Assembly (NCBI GenBank): GCA_036491125.1
Contig: DASXCO010000169.1
Location: forward strand, 1 to 32,517
DNA from: Acidimicrobiales bacterium
GTDB taxonomy: Bacteria > Actinomycetota > Acidimicrobiia > Acidimicrobiales > AC-9
Reading direction: 5' to 3'
DNA length: 32,517 nt
How positions within the stretch are numbered: the first letter of the stretch is position 1; each line of letters starts with the position of its first letter. Of the stretch, positions 6,042 to 13,125 are shown piece after piece. The notes under the pieces are model-generated. The model did not search any database. It saw nothing but the letters and a program-made list of their open reading frames with translations, and was not told the DNA's origin. A program made the translations under genes and the position numbers.

Positions 6042-8524
6042 AGGCGGTGATCATGGCGGGCGGGGAGGGCACGCGTCTGCGCCCGCTGACGTCCAACCAG
6101 CCCAAGCCCATGCTGCCCATGGTGAACCGCCCGATGATGGAGCACATCGTGGGGCTGCTCAGGGAGCACGGCTTCGACGACATCGTCGTGACCGTCGCCT
6201 TCCTGGCCAACGCCGTGCGGACCTACTTCGGTGACGGATCCGAGTTCGGCGTCAGGATGGTCTACGCCACCGAGGAGACTCCCCTCGGCACCGCGGGCTC
6301 GGTGCTCAACGCCAGGGACGAGCTCGACGAGCGCTTTCTCGTGATCTCCGGAGACGTGCTCACCGACATCGACCTCTCGGCGATCATGGCCTTCCACGAG
6401 GAGCGGCGGGCCCTGGTCACCATCGGGCTCAAGGCCATGGAGAACCCCCTCGAGTTCGGCATCGTCATCACCAACGAGGACGGCTCCATCGATCGATTCC
6501 TGGAGAAGCCCACCTGGGGGCAGGTGTTCAGCGACACGGTCAACACCGGGATCTACGTCCTCGAGCCCGAGGTGTTCGACTTCGTCGAGTCGGGGCGCCC
6601 AGTCGACTTCTCGGGCGAGGTGTTCCCGGCACTGCTGGCGGCGGGCGAGCCGCTGTACGGCTACGTCGCCGAGGGGTACTGGGAGGACGTCGGCAACGCC
6701 GAGGCCTACGTCCGGGCCCACCAGGACGTGCTCGACAACAAGGTGGTCATCGACGTGCCCGGCTTCTCCATGCGACCGGGCGTGTGGATCGGCGAGGGTG
6801 CCGAGGTGCACCCCTCGGCTCACATCGACGGTCCTGTGGTGATCGGCGACTACTGCCGCATCGGCCCCGGTGCCCATCTTGGCGACCACACGGTGCTCGG
6901 CGGCAACGTGCTCGTCGGACCGGACGCCTCCCTGCAGCGGGCCATCGTCCACGAGAACTCGTACCTGGGGCAGGGGGTGAGCCTGCGGGGGTGCGTCCTC
7001 GGGCGGGCCAATGACCTCCGGCAGGGGGTGCGGTGCGAAGAGGGCGTGGTCCTGGGCGACGAGTGCTTCGTGGGCGAGCAGGCGGTCATCAACCCCGGGG
7101 TGAAGGTCTACCCGTCGAAGACGGTGGAGGCCGGCGCCACGGTCAGCTCCTCGATCGTGTGGGAGTCACGCGGGACCCGCAGCCTGTTCGGGCGGGTGGG
7201 CGTCACCGGCCTGGCGAACGTGGACATCAGTCCCCAGCTGGCGGTCCGGGTGGCCATGGCCTACGCCACGACCCTCAAGCGGGGCAGCACCGTGACGACC
7301 TCGCGCGACTCGAGCCGAGCGGCCCGGATGCTCAAGCGGGCGATCATGGTCGGGCTCAACGCGGCCGGTGTGAACGCCGACGACCTGGAGGTCGCCACCC
7401 TTCCGGTCACCCGGTTCCAGGTGCGGCGGGGATCGAGCCAGGGCGGCATCAGCGTGCGGTTGTCTCCCGGGGACCCGCAAGCGGTCCTGATCCGGTTCTT
7501 CGACGACACCGGCGTTGACGTCGACGAGACGACACAGCGCAAGATCGAGCGCCTCGTGAACCGCGAGGATTTTCGTCGGGTGCCGGCGGCCGAGATCGGC
7601 GACCTCGGCTTTCCGCCCAGGACCCTCGAGTTCTACACCGCGGCGCTCATGGACAGCATCGACCTCGATGCGGTGCGGGCCGCCCGGTTCAAGCTGGTCG
7701 TCGACTACGCCTACGGCACGGCGAGCTTCGTGATGCCAAATGTGCTGGCCCGGCTCGGCGCCGACGTCCTTGCGGTCAACCCCTACGCCTCGACCGAGGG
7801 CGCAGTGGCCTTCGATCGGGAGACGCACGCACGCCAGGTGGGCCAGATGGTCCAGAGCTCGGGCGCCCATCTCGGTGCCGTGATCTTCCCTGACGGCGAG
7901 CGACTGGTGATCGTCGACGACGCCGGCCACGTGCTGAGCGATGACGAGGCGCTGCTGGCGCTGCTGCGACTGGTGGTGACCAGCCGGGATCGACCGCGCG
8001 TGGCGCTGCCGGTCGTCGCCAGCCGGGCCGCCGAGGTCATCTGCGCCGAGGCCGGGGCCGAGGTCGTCTGGACCAAGACCTCCACCGCCCATCTGATGGA
8101 GGTCGCCGCCGAGGAGCAGGTCGACTTCGCCGGAGGGCGCGAGAGCGGGTTCGCCTTCCCGGCCTTCCTCCCCGCCTACGACGCCGCCGCCACGCTGGTC
8201 AACCTGCTGGCCATGCTGGCGAGCGGCGGGATCCGACTCTCGAAGGTCGTCGGCCAGTCCTCGCCCGTCCACATGGCCCACCAGCGGGTGATCACTCCCT
8301 GGGAGCAGAAGGGCCTGGTCATGCGCACGCTGGTGGAGAACCTCAAGGACCGGGAGCTGGTCCTCGTCGACGGGGTCAAGGTGCTGGAGGACGACGGGTG
8401 GGCCCTGGTCCTGCCCGACCCCGAGCATCCCGTCACCCACGTATGGGCCGAGGCGGCGGACGACCGGGCCGCCTCGACGCGGGCCGAGGAGTACGCGTCG
8501 CTCGTCCGTGAGCTGCTCCGGTAG
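6038..8524 (+). CDS. Nucleotidyltransferase / degenerate phosphomannomutase fusion (828 aa)
   Basis: The N-terminal domain (1 to about 230) is a sugar-phosphate nucleotidyltransferase of the mannose-1-phosphate guanylyltransferase type: MAGGEGTRLRPLTSNQPKPM (6-25), FLVISGDVLTD, and the substrate segment FLEKPTWGQVFSDTVNTGIY. Residues about 245-375 are left-handed beta-helix repeats (VVIGDYCRIGPGAHLGDHTV and similar). The C-terminal part from about 400 has the phosphomannomutase fold, but its active-site loops are altered: the phosphoserine loop reads RLSPGDP (S476), the metal loop DGDADR is reduced to DGER (619-622), the sugar loop is GGRESG, and the phosphate loop reads LPDPEHP (792-798). 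GDP-mannose supply for glycans is the likely pathway. GTG start, overlapping the upstream stop. Similar long proteins exist in other actinobacteria, as I recall. Confidence 0.88.
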   Translation: MKAVIMAGGEGTRLRPLTSNQPKPMLPMVNRPMMEHIVGLLREHGFDDIVVTVAFLANAVRTYFGDGSEFGVRMVYATEETPLGTAGSVLNARDELDERFLVISGDVLTDIDLSAIMAFHEERRALVTIGLKAMENPLEFGIVITNEDGSIDRFLEKPTWGQVFSDTVNTGIYVLEPEVFDFVESGRPVDFSGEVFPALLAAGEPLYGYVAEGYWEDVGNAEAYVRAHQDVLDNKVVIDVPGFSMRPGVWIGEGAEVHPSAHIDGPVVIGDYCRIGPGAHLGDHTVLGGNVLVGPDASLQRAIVHENSYLGQGVSLRGCVLGRANDLRQGVRCEEGVVLGDECFVGEQAVINPGVKVYPSKTVEAGATVSSSIVWESRGTRSLFGRVGVTGLANVDISPQLAVRVAMAYATTLKRGSTVTTSRDSSRAARMLKRAIMVGLNAAGVNADDLEVATLPVTRFQVRRGSSQGGISVRLSPGDPQAVLIRFFDDTGVDVDETTQRKIERLVNREDFRRVPAAEIGDLGFPPRTLEFYTAALMDSIDLDAVRAARFKLVVDYAYGTASFVMPNVLARLGADVLAVNPYASTEGAVAFDRETHARQVGQMVQSSGAHLGAVIFPDGERLVIVDDAGHVLSDDEALLALLRLVVTSRDRPRVALPVVASRAAEVICAEAGAEVVWTKTSTAHLMEVAAEEQVDFAGGRESGFAFPAFLPAYDAAATLVNLLAMLASGGIRLSKVVGQSSPVHMAHQRVITPWEQKGLVMRTLVENLKDRELVLVDGVKVLEDDGWALVLPDPEHPVTHVWAEAADDRAASTRAEEYASLVRELLR

Positions 8525-8599
8525 CGCCGACGGAAGCTGCCCTCGGGAGAACGCCGACCCGGCGGCGGCGCGCTGGACCGGGCAGGTCGCGGTATCGGG

Positions 8600-8605
8600 T
8601 AGCTT
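8600..8605 (+). promoter_or_regulatory. -10 hexamer TAGCTT, leaderless start for gcvH
   Basis: TAGCTT ends 7 nt before ATG 8612, with no Shine-Dalgarno sequence in the few intervening bases. I saw no glycine riboswitch in the 87-nt gap upstream. Confidence 0.55.
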
Positions 8606-8611
8606 CCTGCC

Positions 8612-8992
8612 ATGAATGTGCCCGACGGCCTCCGCTACACCTCCGACCACGAGTGGGCCCGTCTCGAGGACGGCAAGGTGCGGGTCGGGATCACCGACTA
8701 CGCCCAGGACGCCCTGGGTGACGTGGTGTTCGTCCAGCTCCCGGAGCAAGGGGCGACCGTCGAGGGATCGGCGGTGTTCAGCGAGGTCGAGTCGACGAAG
8801 TCGGTCTCGGACATCTACGCGCCCGTGGCTGGCGTGGTGGTCGAGGTCAACACGGAGCTCGCCGACGCTCCGCAGCGCGTCAACGAGGACCCGTACGGCG
8901 AGGGCTGGATCTGCGTGATCGAGCCGCGGGAGCCCGGCGAGGTCGCCGGGCTCCTTGACGCCGAGGCCTATCGTCAGCTGATCTCGAGCTAG
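8612..8992 (+). CDS. gcvH: Glycine cleavage system H protein (126 aa)
   Basis: Lipoyl carrier protein of the glycine cleavage complex; it shuttles the aminomethyl group from the P protein to the T protein and is reoxidised by the L protein. The lipoylation motif ESTKSVSDIYAP is intact with K63. The N-terminus (YTSDHEWARLEDGKVRVGITDYAQDALGD) and the C-terminal YGEGWI segment are typical. Length is normal. It heads the garA-ftsR-hpt-bfn-merR block and is separated by seven genes from gcvT-gcvPA-gcvPB, yet on the same strand. No lpd gene is present in the window, so the L protein must be encoded elsewhere. Confidence 0.96.
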   Translation: MNVPDGLRYTSDHEWARLEDGKVRVGITDYAQDALGDVVFVQLPEQGATVEGSAVFSEVESTKSVSDIYAPVAGVVVEVNTELADAPQRVNEDPYGEGWICVIEPREPGEVAGLLDAEAYRQLISS

Positions 8993-9030
8993 TCCGATCA
9001 CCACCCGGTGAGCGGCGGACCGTCAAGGAG

Positions 9031-9036
9031 TACGGT
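9031..9036 (+). promoter_or_regulatory. Possible -10 hexamer TACGGT before the FHA gene
   Basis: TACGGT ends 9 nt before ATG 9045. AAGGAG at 9025-9030 would alternatively serve TTG 9036, three codons upstream of that ATG, so the start is ambiguous. Confidence 0.4.
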
Positions 9037-9044
9037 TGACTCCG

Positions 9045-9521
9045 ATGTTCTGCAACAACTGCGGTCACCGCAACCCACCCGACGCCAAGTTCTGCTCGTC
9101 GTGCGGAGCGGTGCTGCCCGGGTCCGCCGACGATACGACGGTGACGTTCCTGCCTGTCGAGGGTGGCGGAGAGGTGGCCGAGGAGGAGGTCGGCGTCACG
9201 CTTCCGGAGCTGCCCCAAGGCACGGGCATGCTCGTGGTCAAGCGCGGTCCCAACGCCGGCTCGAAGTTCATGCTGGACGAAGACGTCACCCGGGCCGGAC
9301 GTCACCCGGAGAGCGACATCTTCCTCGATGACATCACGGTGTCCCGACGTCACGCCGAGTTCGCGCGTCGCGAGCGCGGCTATCTCGTACGGGACGTAGG
9401 CTCTCTCAACGGCACGTACCTGAACCGGGAGCGCATCGAGGAGGCTGAGCTCGCCAGTGGAGACGAGGTCCAGATAGGTAAGTTCAAGCTCGTCTATTTG
9501 GCGGGGGCGGCGGAAGGGTAA
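9045..9521 (+). CDS. garA: Zinc-ribbon FHA protein, GarA-like (158 aa)
   Basis: Phosphothreonine-binding regulator. The N-terminus is a zinc ribbon, MFCNNCGHRNPPDAKFCSSC (Cys 3, 6, 17 and 20). It is followed by an acidic linker with DDTTVTF (T31, T32), which occupies the place of the phosphorylated ETT motif of mycobacterial GarA. The FHA domain spans about 62-152, with the binding residues in AGRHPESDIFLDD (R86), SRRHAEF (100-106) and GSLNGTY (N122). The FHA part closely matches what I recall of GarA (GPNAGS, SDIFLDD, VGSLNGTY, GDEVQIGKF). GarA controls 2-oxoglutarate and glutamate enzymes according to its phosphorylation by PknB/PknG. Mycobacterial GarA lacks the ribbon. ATG 9045 gives the ribbon its usual start. 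Confidence 0.88.
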   Translation: MFCNNCGHRNPPDAKFCSSCGAVLPGSADDTTVTFLPVEGGGEVAEEEVGVTLPELPQGTGMLVVKRGPNAGSKFMLDEDVTRAGRHPESDIFLDDITVSRRHAEFARRERGYLVRDVGSLNGTYLNRERIEEAELASGDEVQIGKFKLVYLAGAAEG

Positions 9522-9531
9522 GGCGGTCGGC

Positions 9532-10893
9532 TTGGCGGAGCGGACGTATCTCTCGATCGGGGACGTGTTGTCCCTGTTGAAGGACGAGTTTCCCGACATC
9601 ACCATCTCGAAGATCAGGTTCCTCGAGAGCCAGGGTCTCCTCGACCCTGAACGCACCCCGTCGGGGTACCGGAAGTTCTACGAGGAGGATGTCGACCGGC
9701 TTCGGTGGATCCTGCGCCAGCAGCGCGAGAACTTCCTGCCCCTCAAGGTCATCAAGGGCCGTCTGCGCCGCAACGGCGGCTTGGCCGAGGGTGAGTCCCC
9801 CGACCCCGATCGCGTTGATCCTGCTGGCAGGGCGGGTGCCGGTGCAGGGGTCGGTGTGGCCCGCAAGGCGACCGGCTCGCGGTCCGTGGCCGGCGTGGCG
9901 GCGATTGCGACCCTCCGACCCCGCGAGGCCGGGACGGCGGGTACGCCCGCGCAGGGTCCGGGTGAGCGCCCGAGGGGCGCAGCGGGCGGCGCTCGCGTGC
10001 ACCAGGGTCCGGAGGGCGGCCAGGACGAGCCGGCCGAGGGTGCGCACGACCTGGATCGGGAGCCGCCGGCCCAGGAGGGGCGTGCCCGGGAGGCCCGTGC
10101 CCGGGAGCGGACAGGACAGACGTCGACGCCGTCGCCCACCGGAGTACGGAGCCGCTTCGGGGTTCCCTCCCAGCAGCGGGGCGGTCGCCCTGACGCCGGG
10201 GCCCTGCCGGCCGACACCCGAGGGCGGGGCGGGTCACCAGGCCGCTCGGCCCCGGCGACACCCGGCGCAGGAGTCCGGCCCGACGACGCCACCCTCCCGA
10301 GAAGCCGGCCCGACGATACTGGCGGCCCGGGAAGCCGGCCCGACGACACCGTCGGCCCGAGAAGCCGGCCCGACGACACTGCCGGCCCGGGAGGTCGGCC
10401 CGACGACACTGCCGGCCCAGCCGGCAGGCGGGAGGGGTCAGCGGGCCCGCGGCCAGCGCCTCCGGAGACGACCGAGGAGCAGTCGGGCGGTCCGCTCTCT
10501 ATCGGCCTGTCGGGCGTGAACCTCACCGCGGGCGAGCTGTCGGAGGCGAGCGGCCTGAGCGAAGAGGATCTTCGCGAGCTGGAGCGCTATGGCCTCCTCG
10601 TCGGGCGGCCGGTCGGTGACACGGTCTACTTCGACGAGGAGTCCTTGACGGTCGCCCGCCTGTCGGCGGGGTTTCGTCGGTTCGGTATCGAGGCCCGACA
10701 CCTGCGCATGTACCGCACGGCGGCCGACCGTGAGGCGTCATTCTTCGAGCAGATCGTCATGCCGATGCTCAAGCAGCGGAACCCCGTGGCCAGACGGCGC
10801 GCCGTGGAGACCCTGACCGAGCTGGCGCGCCTCGGCCAGGGGCTCCGAGGCTCACTCTTGCGGAGCGCCCTGAGGGACAACACCGGGGGGTGA
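9532..10893 (+). CDS. ftsR: MerR-family regulator, FtsR-like, with a long low-complexity insert (453 aa)
   Basis: Winged-helix DNA-binding regulator. The N-terminal 80 residues are typical of the Rv1828/FtsR family: LSIGDVLSLLKDEFPDITIS, KIRFLESQGLL, SGYRKF and FLPLKVIKGRL. The conserved effector/dimer domain follows only at about 320-453 (SIGLSGVNLTAGELSEASGL to the end). Between them lies a disordered P/G/R/A/D-rich segment of more than 200 residues, including five 10-residue tandem repeats (RPDDT-type, about 247-296). The mycobacterial homologue I recall is about 247 aa without this segment. In Corynebacterium FtsR activates ftsZ; the same role is inferred here. TTG start, 10 nt after the garA stop. 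The stop overlaps the GTG of the next gene. Confidence 0.87.
   Translation: MAERTYLSIGDVLSLLKDEFPDITISKIRFLESQGLLDPERTPSGYRKFYEEDVDRLRWILRQQRENFLPLKVIKGRLRRNGGLAEGESPDPDRVDPAGRAGAGAGVGVARKATGSRSVAGVAAIATLRPREAGTAGTPAQGPGERPRGAAGGARVHQGPEGGQDEPAEGAHDLDREPPAQEGRAREARARERTGQTSTPSPTGVRSRFGVPSQQRGGRPDAGALPADTRGRGGSPGRSAPATPGAGVRPDDATLPRSRPDDTGGPGSRPDDTVGPRSRPDDTAGPGGRPDDTAGPAGRREGSAGPRPAPPETTEEQSGGPLSIGLSGVNLTAGELSEASGLSEEDLRELERYGLLVGRPVGDTVYFDEESLTVARLSAGFRRFGIEARHLRMYRTAADREASFFEQIVMPMLKQRNPVARRRAVETLTELARLGQGLRGSLLRSALRDNTGG
10264..10420 (+). repeat. Five tandem copies of a 30-nt unit inside ftsR
   Basis: The period is exactly 30 nt: GAGTCCGGCC, GAAGCCGGCC, GAAGCCGGCC, GAAGCCGGCC and GAGGTCGGCC begin at 10271, 10301, 10331, 10361 and 10391. 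Two units (10324 and 10384) begin GGCCCGGGA. Each unit encodes a 10-residue block of the GPGSRPDDTV type. Confidence 0.9.
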
Positions 10894-11453
10894 CACCGGC
10901 ATCGGCCCGGGTCCTCATCGATAGCGACGAGCTCAGGACCAGGGTGTCCCGCCTGGGGGCAGAGCTGTCGGCGGCGTACCCAGGCGGCATGGTGCTCGTT
11001 GCGGTGCTCAAAGGCAGCGTGTGCTTTCTGGCCGATCTCGTGCGCTCCGTCACCGTGTCATGCCAGATCGACTTCCTCGCCATCTCGTCCTACGCCGAAG
11101 GGACCGGACGGGTCCGAATCGTGAAGGACCTCGACACCGACATCTCCGGACAGGAGGTGGTGCTCGTCGAGGACATCGTCGATACCGGCCTCACGCTGAC
11201 CTACATTCTCGGCGAGCTCGAGCGGCGCGGCCCGCGTTCGCTCGCGGTGTGCGCACTCTTGGACAAGACCGCTCGTCGCATCGTGCCCACGCCGATCCAA
11301 TACGTCGGTTTTGCCATCGAGGACGAGTTCGTCCTCGGCTACGGCCTCGACTACGCCGAGCGCTACCGCAACCTCGACCGGGTCGTGGCCGGTGACCTCG
11401 CTGCGCTCCGGGTGGAGCCCGACGCGCATGTCGAAGAGCTGTTCTCACGCTAA
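10890..11453 (+). CDS. hpt: Hypoxanthine phosphoribosyltransferase (187 aa)
   Basis: Purine salvage enzyme that makes IMP or GMP from hypoxanthine or guanine and PRPP, in the cytoplasm. The PRPP-binding motif VVLVEDIVDTGLTL (about 89-102) is intact. LVAVLKGSVCFLADLVR, DFLAISSYAEGT and VGFAIEDEFVLGYGLDYAERYRNL are family landmarks, including the DE-F-GYGLDY base-binding segment. GTG start overlapping the ftsR stop (GTGA), so translation is probably coupled. In the mycobacterial block I recall, ftsR is followed directly by the bifunctional nuclease gene; an hpt gene in between is unusual, since actinobacterial hpt usually sits near tilS and ftsH. Confidence 0.95.
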   Translation: MTPASARVLIDSDELRTRVSRLGAELSAAYPGGMVLVAVLKGSVCFLADLVRSVTVSCQIDFLAISSYAEGTGRVRIVKDLDTDISGQEVVLVEDIVDTGLTLTYILGELERRGPRSLAVCALLDKTARRIVPTPIQYVGFAIEDEFVLGYGLDYAERYRNLDRVVAGDLAALRVEPDAHVEELFSR

Positions 11454-11456
11454 GTT
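11451..11456 (+). promoter_or_regulatory. -10 hexamer TAAGTT overlapping the hpt stop codon
   Basis: TAAGTT ends 7 nt before ATG 11463, and its TAA is the hpt stop codon. This implies a leaderless transcript for the nuclease gene in addition to read-through from hpt. Confidence 0.55.
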
Positions 11457-11462
11457 GCTTCT

Positions 11463-11963
11463 ATGGTCGAGGTGCACTTGGCAGCCGTGCGGGTTGACCT
11501 CCAGTCGAACACGCCGGTGGTGCTGCTCCAGGAGACCGAGGGCGCCAGGCGGACGCTGCCGATCTTCATCGGGGCCCCCGAGGCCACGGCGATCGCCTTC
11601 GCTCTCCAGGGGGTGACCACCCCCCGACCGATGACCCACGACCTGATGAGGGACATGCTGGCCGCCCTGGGGGCCAGCGTGGAGCGGGTTGTGATCACCG
11701 AGCTCAGATCGGCGACCTATTACGCCGAGCTGCAGCTCCGGATGGGCGACCAGAGCCCGACGGTGTCCAGCCGTCCGTCGGACGCCATCGCCCTCGCCGC
11801 CCGCCTGGGGACCCCCCTGTACGTGGCCGACGACCTCCTCGACGCGGAGGGCGTGGTCCTCCAGACAGAGGACGAGGACGACGAGCCGGCCAACCCCGAG
11901 GAGCTGGTGGGCGAGTTCCGCCAGTTCCTGCAGAACATCCGGCCCGAGGACTTCAGCTCCTAG
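11463..11963 (+). CDS. bfn: Bifunctional nuclease family (DUF151) protein (166 aa)
   Basis: Member of the bifunctional nuclease/DUF151 family, homologous to mycobacterial Rv1829 (about 164 aa). Visible family features are VVLLQETEGARRTLPIFIGAPEATAIAFALQG (16-47), RPMTHDLMRDMLAALGA (51-67) and the strongly conserved SSRPSDAIALAARLGTPLYV (about 101-120), followed by an acidic C-terminus ending in a helix. The family's in vivo substrate is uncertain; DNase and RNase activity were described for the plant founder. It lies between hpt and the second merR, in the conserved order. Function beyond the family name is not inferred. Confidence 0.9.
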   Translation: MVEVHLAAVRVDLQSNTPVVLLQETEGARRTLPIFIGAPEATAIAFALQGVTTPRPMTHDLMRDMLAALGASVERVVITELRSATYYAELQLRMGDQSPTVSSRPSDAIALAARLGTPLYVADDLLDAEGVVLQTEDEDDEPANPEELVGEFRQFLQNIRPEDFSS

Positions 11964-11993
11964 CCGGGTCGCCGGAGGCCGCCCGGCGCGTCG

Positions 11994-12022
11994 TTGACGC
12001 CATCCAGGGGGGAGCGTACGCT
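11994..12022 (+). promoter_or_regulatory. Promoter TTGACG-N17-TACGCT for the second merR
   Basis: This is the best -35/-10 pair in the window: TTGACG (11994-11999), a 17-nt spacer and TACGCT (12017-12022). Transcription would start near 12029, leaving a leader of about 95 nt. Confidence 0.65.
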
Positions 12023-12058
12023 GTGACAACGGCGTAACTACGTCGATGTGAGTGTCAC
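12023..12058 (+). promoter_or_regulatory. Inverted repeat GTGACA/TGTCAC just after the merR promoter
   Basis: GTGACA (12023-12028) and TGTCAC (12053-12058) are exact reverse complements 24 nt apart, flanking the expected transcription start. This is a candidate operator for the MerR protein itself or another dimeric regulator. Confidence 0.3.
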
Positions 12059-12124
12059 GGCCCGAGCGACTGATGCCTGGTCAGGGTTCCGTCGAGGGGT
12101 CAGTCGACCGGGAGGCAGCACGCC

Positions 12125-12628
12125 ATGGCAGAAGACGGGTTTCGCGGGCCGCAGGTCTGTGCGATCGTCGGTATCACCTACCGCCAGCTCGACTACTGGG
12201 CGAGAACCGATCTTCTGGTCCCGTCCATCTCGGAGGCCCGGGGGAGCGGGACCCAGCGGCGGTACTCCTACCGGGACCTGCTCGAGCTCAAGGTCATCAA
12301 GCAATTGCTGGATGCCGGCGTGTCCCTCCAGTCGACCCGCCGGGCCATCCAGTGCCTCCGGGACAACCTGGGCGAGGACGTCGCCTCGGCGAACCTGGTC
12401 CTCGGGGGATCGGACTCGCTCCTTGCCCACTCGGGAGAGCAGGTCGTCGACCTGCTGAAGGGTGGCCAGGGCGTGCTCAACATCGTCCCCCTGGCCGGCG
12501 TCAAGGAGGCGATCGACGCCGCCATCCTGCGGCTGGCGCCCGAGGGCGAGGCACCCGCTCAGCACGCGAGCGGGACCACCGAGCAGACCGAGCCGGTCGC
12601 CAGATCCGCGGTCGGCCAAGGGGGGTAG
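12125..12628 (+). CDS. MerR-family regulator (Rv1830-like, 167 aa)
   Basis: Second MerR-type DNA-binding protein of the conserved block. The winged helix is at the N-terminus: FRGPQVCAIVGITYRQLDYW (about 5-24), ARTDLLVPS, GTQRRYSYRDLLELKVIKQL, then VSLQSTRRAIQCL. It is followed by a dimerisation helix and a short tail. No metal-binding cysteines typical of metal sensors are seen. The size and position after the bifunctional nuclease match mycobacterial Rv1830. ATG 12125 has GGGAGG about 9 nt upstream. The leader is long and carries an inverted repeat, compatible with autoregulation. The reading frame continues beyond its TAG stop into the next gene, an unusual arrangement described separately. 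Confidence 0.9.
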   Translation: MAEDGFRGPQVCAIVGITYRQLDYWARTDLLVPSISEARGSGTQRRYSYRDLLELKVIKQLLDAGVSLQSTRRAIQCLRDNLGEDVASANLVLGGSDSLLAHSGEQVVDLLKGGQGVLNIVPLAGVKEAIDAAILRLAPEGEAPAQHASGTTEQTEPVARSAVGQGG

Positions 12629-12634
12629 GGCACC

Positions 12635-13051
12635 CTGGACAGAAGCGGCCTCCCATACGAGAGCGTCCGCTTCGCCCACAACTCGGAGCGGCAGTTTGCC
12701 AAGCTCCTCGACTTCTACGGGATCATCTGGCAGTACGAGCCCGTCGAGTTCACCCTGGAGCGGGACACCAATGGCGCACCCGCCGCGGCTCTCCGGCCCG
12801 ACTTCTATCTGCCCGCGTACGACCTCTACATCGAGATCACCACCCTCAACCAGCGTCTGGTGACGAAGAAGAACGCCAAGGTGCGACGTCTCCGCCAGCT
12901 GCACCCCGAGGTGAAGATAAAGATCTTCTACCAGCGTGACTATCTGAACCTCCTGGTCAAGTACGGCCTGGAAGAGCCCTCGCAGTTGGCCGACGCCGGC
13001 CTCGACACGGTCGAGCCCCGTCCCCTCTCCTTCGAGCCCGAGGACGACTAG
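12635..13051 (+). CDS. Nuclease-like conserved protein with an apparent CTG start (138 aa)
   Basis: The conserved-looking protein reads LDRSGLPYESVRFAHNSERQ at its start, then LLDFYGIIWQYEP, RPDFYLPAYDLYIEITTLN, TKKNAKVRRLRQLHP and FYQRDYLNLLVKYG. A glutamate in the first helix, then PDF, then IEI with downstream lysines resembles the PD-(D/E)XK nuclease core, although the usual E-x-K lysine is T here. There is no ATG, GTG or TTG in frame before GTG 12860, which would remove most of the fold. CTG 12635 with a G-rich AAGGGGGG about 9 nt upstream is the most likely start. It is in the same frame as merR, seven nt after its TAG. Function unknown. Confidence 0.68.
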   Translation: MDRSGLPYESVRFAHNSERQFAKLLDFYGIIWQYEPVEFTLERDTNGAPAAALRPDFYLPAYDLYIEITTLNQRLVTKKNAKVRRLRQLHPEVKIKIFYQRDYLNLLVKYGLEEPSQLADAGLDTVEPRPLSFEPEDD

Positions 13052-13112
13052 CCCGGCTCGGGAGGCCGGCGCAAGGACGCTGCGCTCGGCTGGGCACACC
13101 CTGGGGAGGCCG

Positions 13113-13118
13113 TAGGCT
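13113..13118 (+). promoter_or_regulatory. -10 hexamer TAGGCT, leaderless start for gcvT
   Basis: TAGGCT ends 8 nt before GTG 13126. No Shine-Dalgarno sequence and no glycine riboswitch are seen in the 74-nt gap. Confidence 0.55.
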
Positions 13119-13125
13119 GGCGGGC

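Noticed and set aside
8525-8611. Glycine riboswitch before gcvH or gcvT
   Set aside because: No conserved glycine aptamer core was recognisable in this gap or at 13052-13125, and the genes look leaderless.
7166-9004. 612-codon open frame on minus
   Set aside because: Antisense to the nucleotidyltransferase fusion and gcvH, both of which are certain.
10264-10420. CRISPR array
   Set aside because: The 30-nt units are contiguous with no unique spacers, and they encode an in-frame peptide repeat.
12860-13051. Short 63-codon gene starting at GTG 12860
   Set aside because: The conserved-looking sequence clearly continues upstream in the same frame to 12635.
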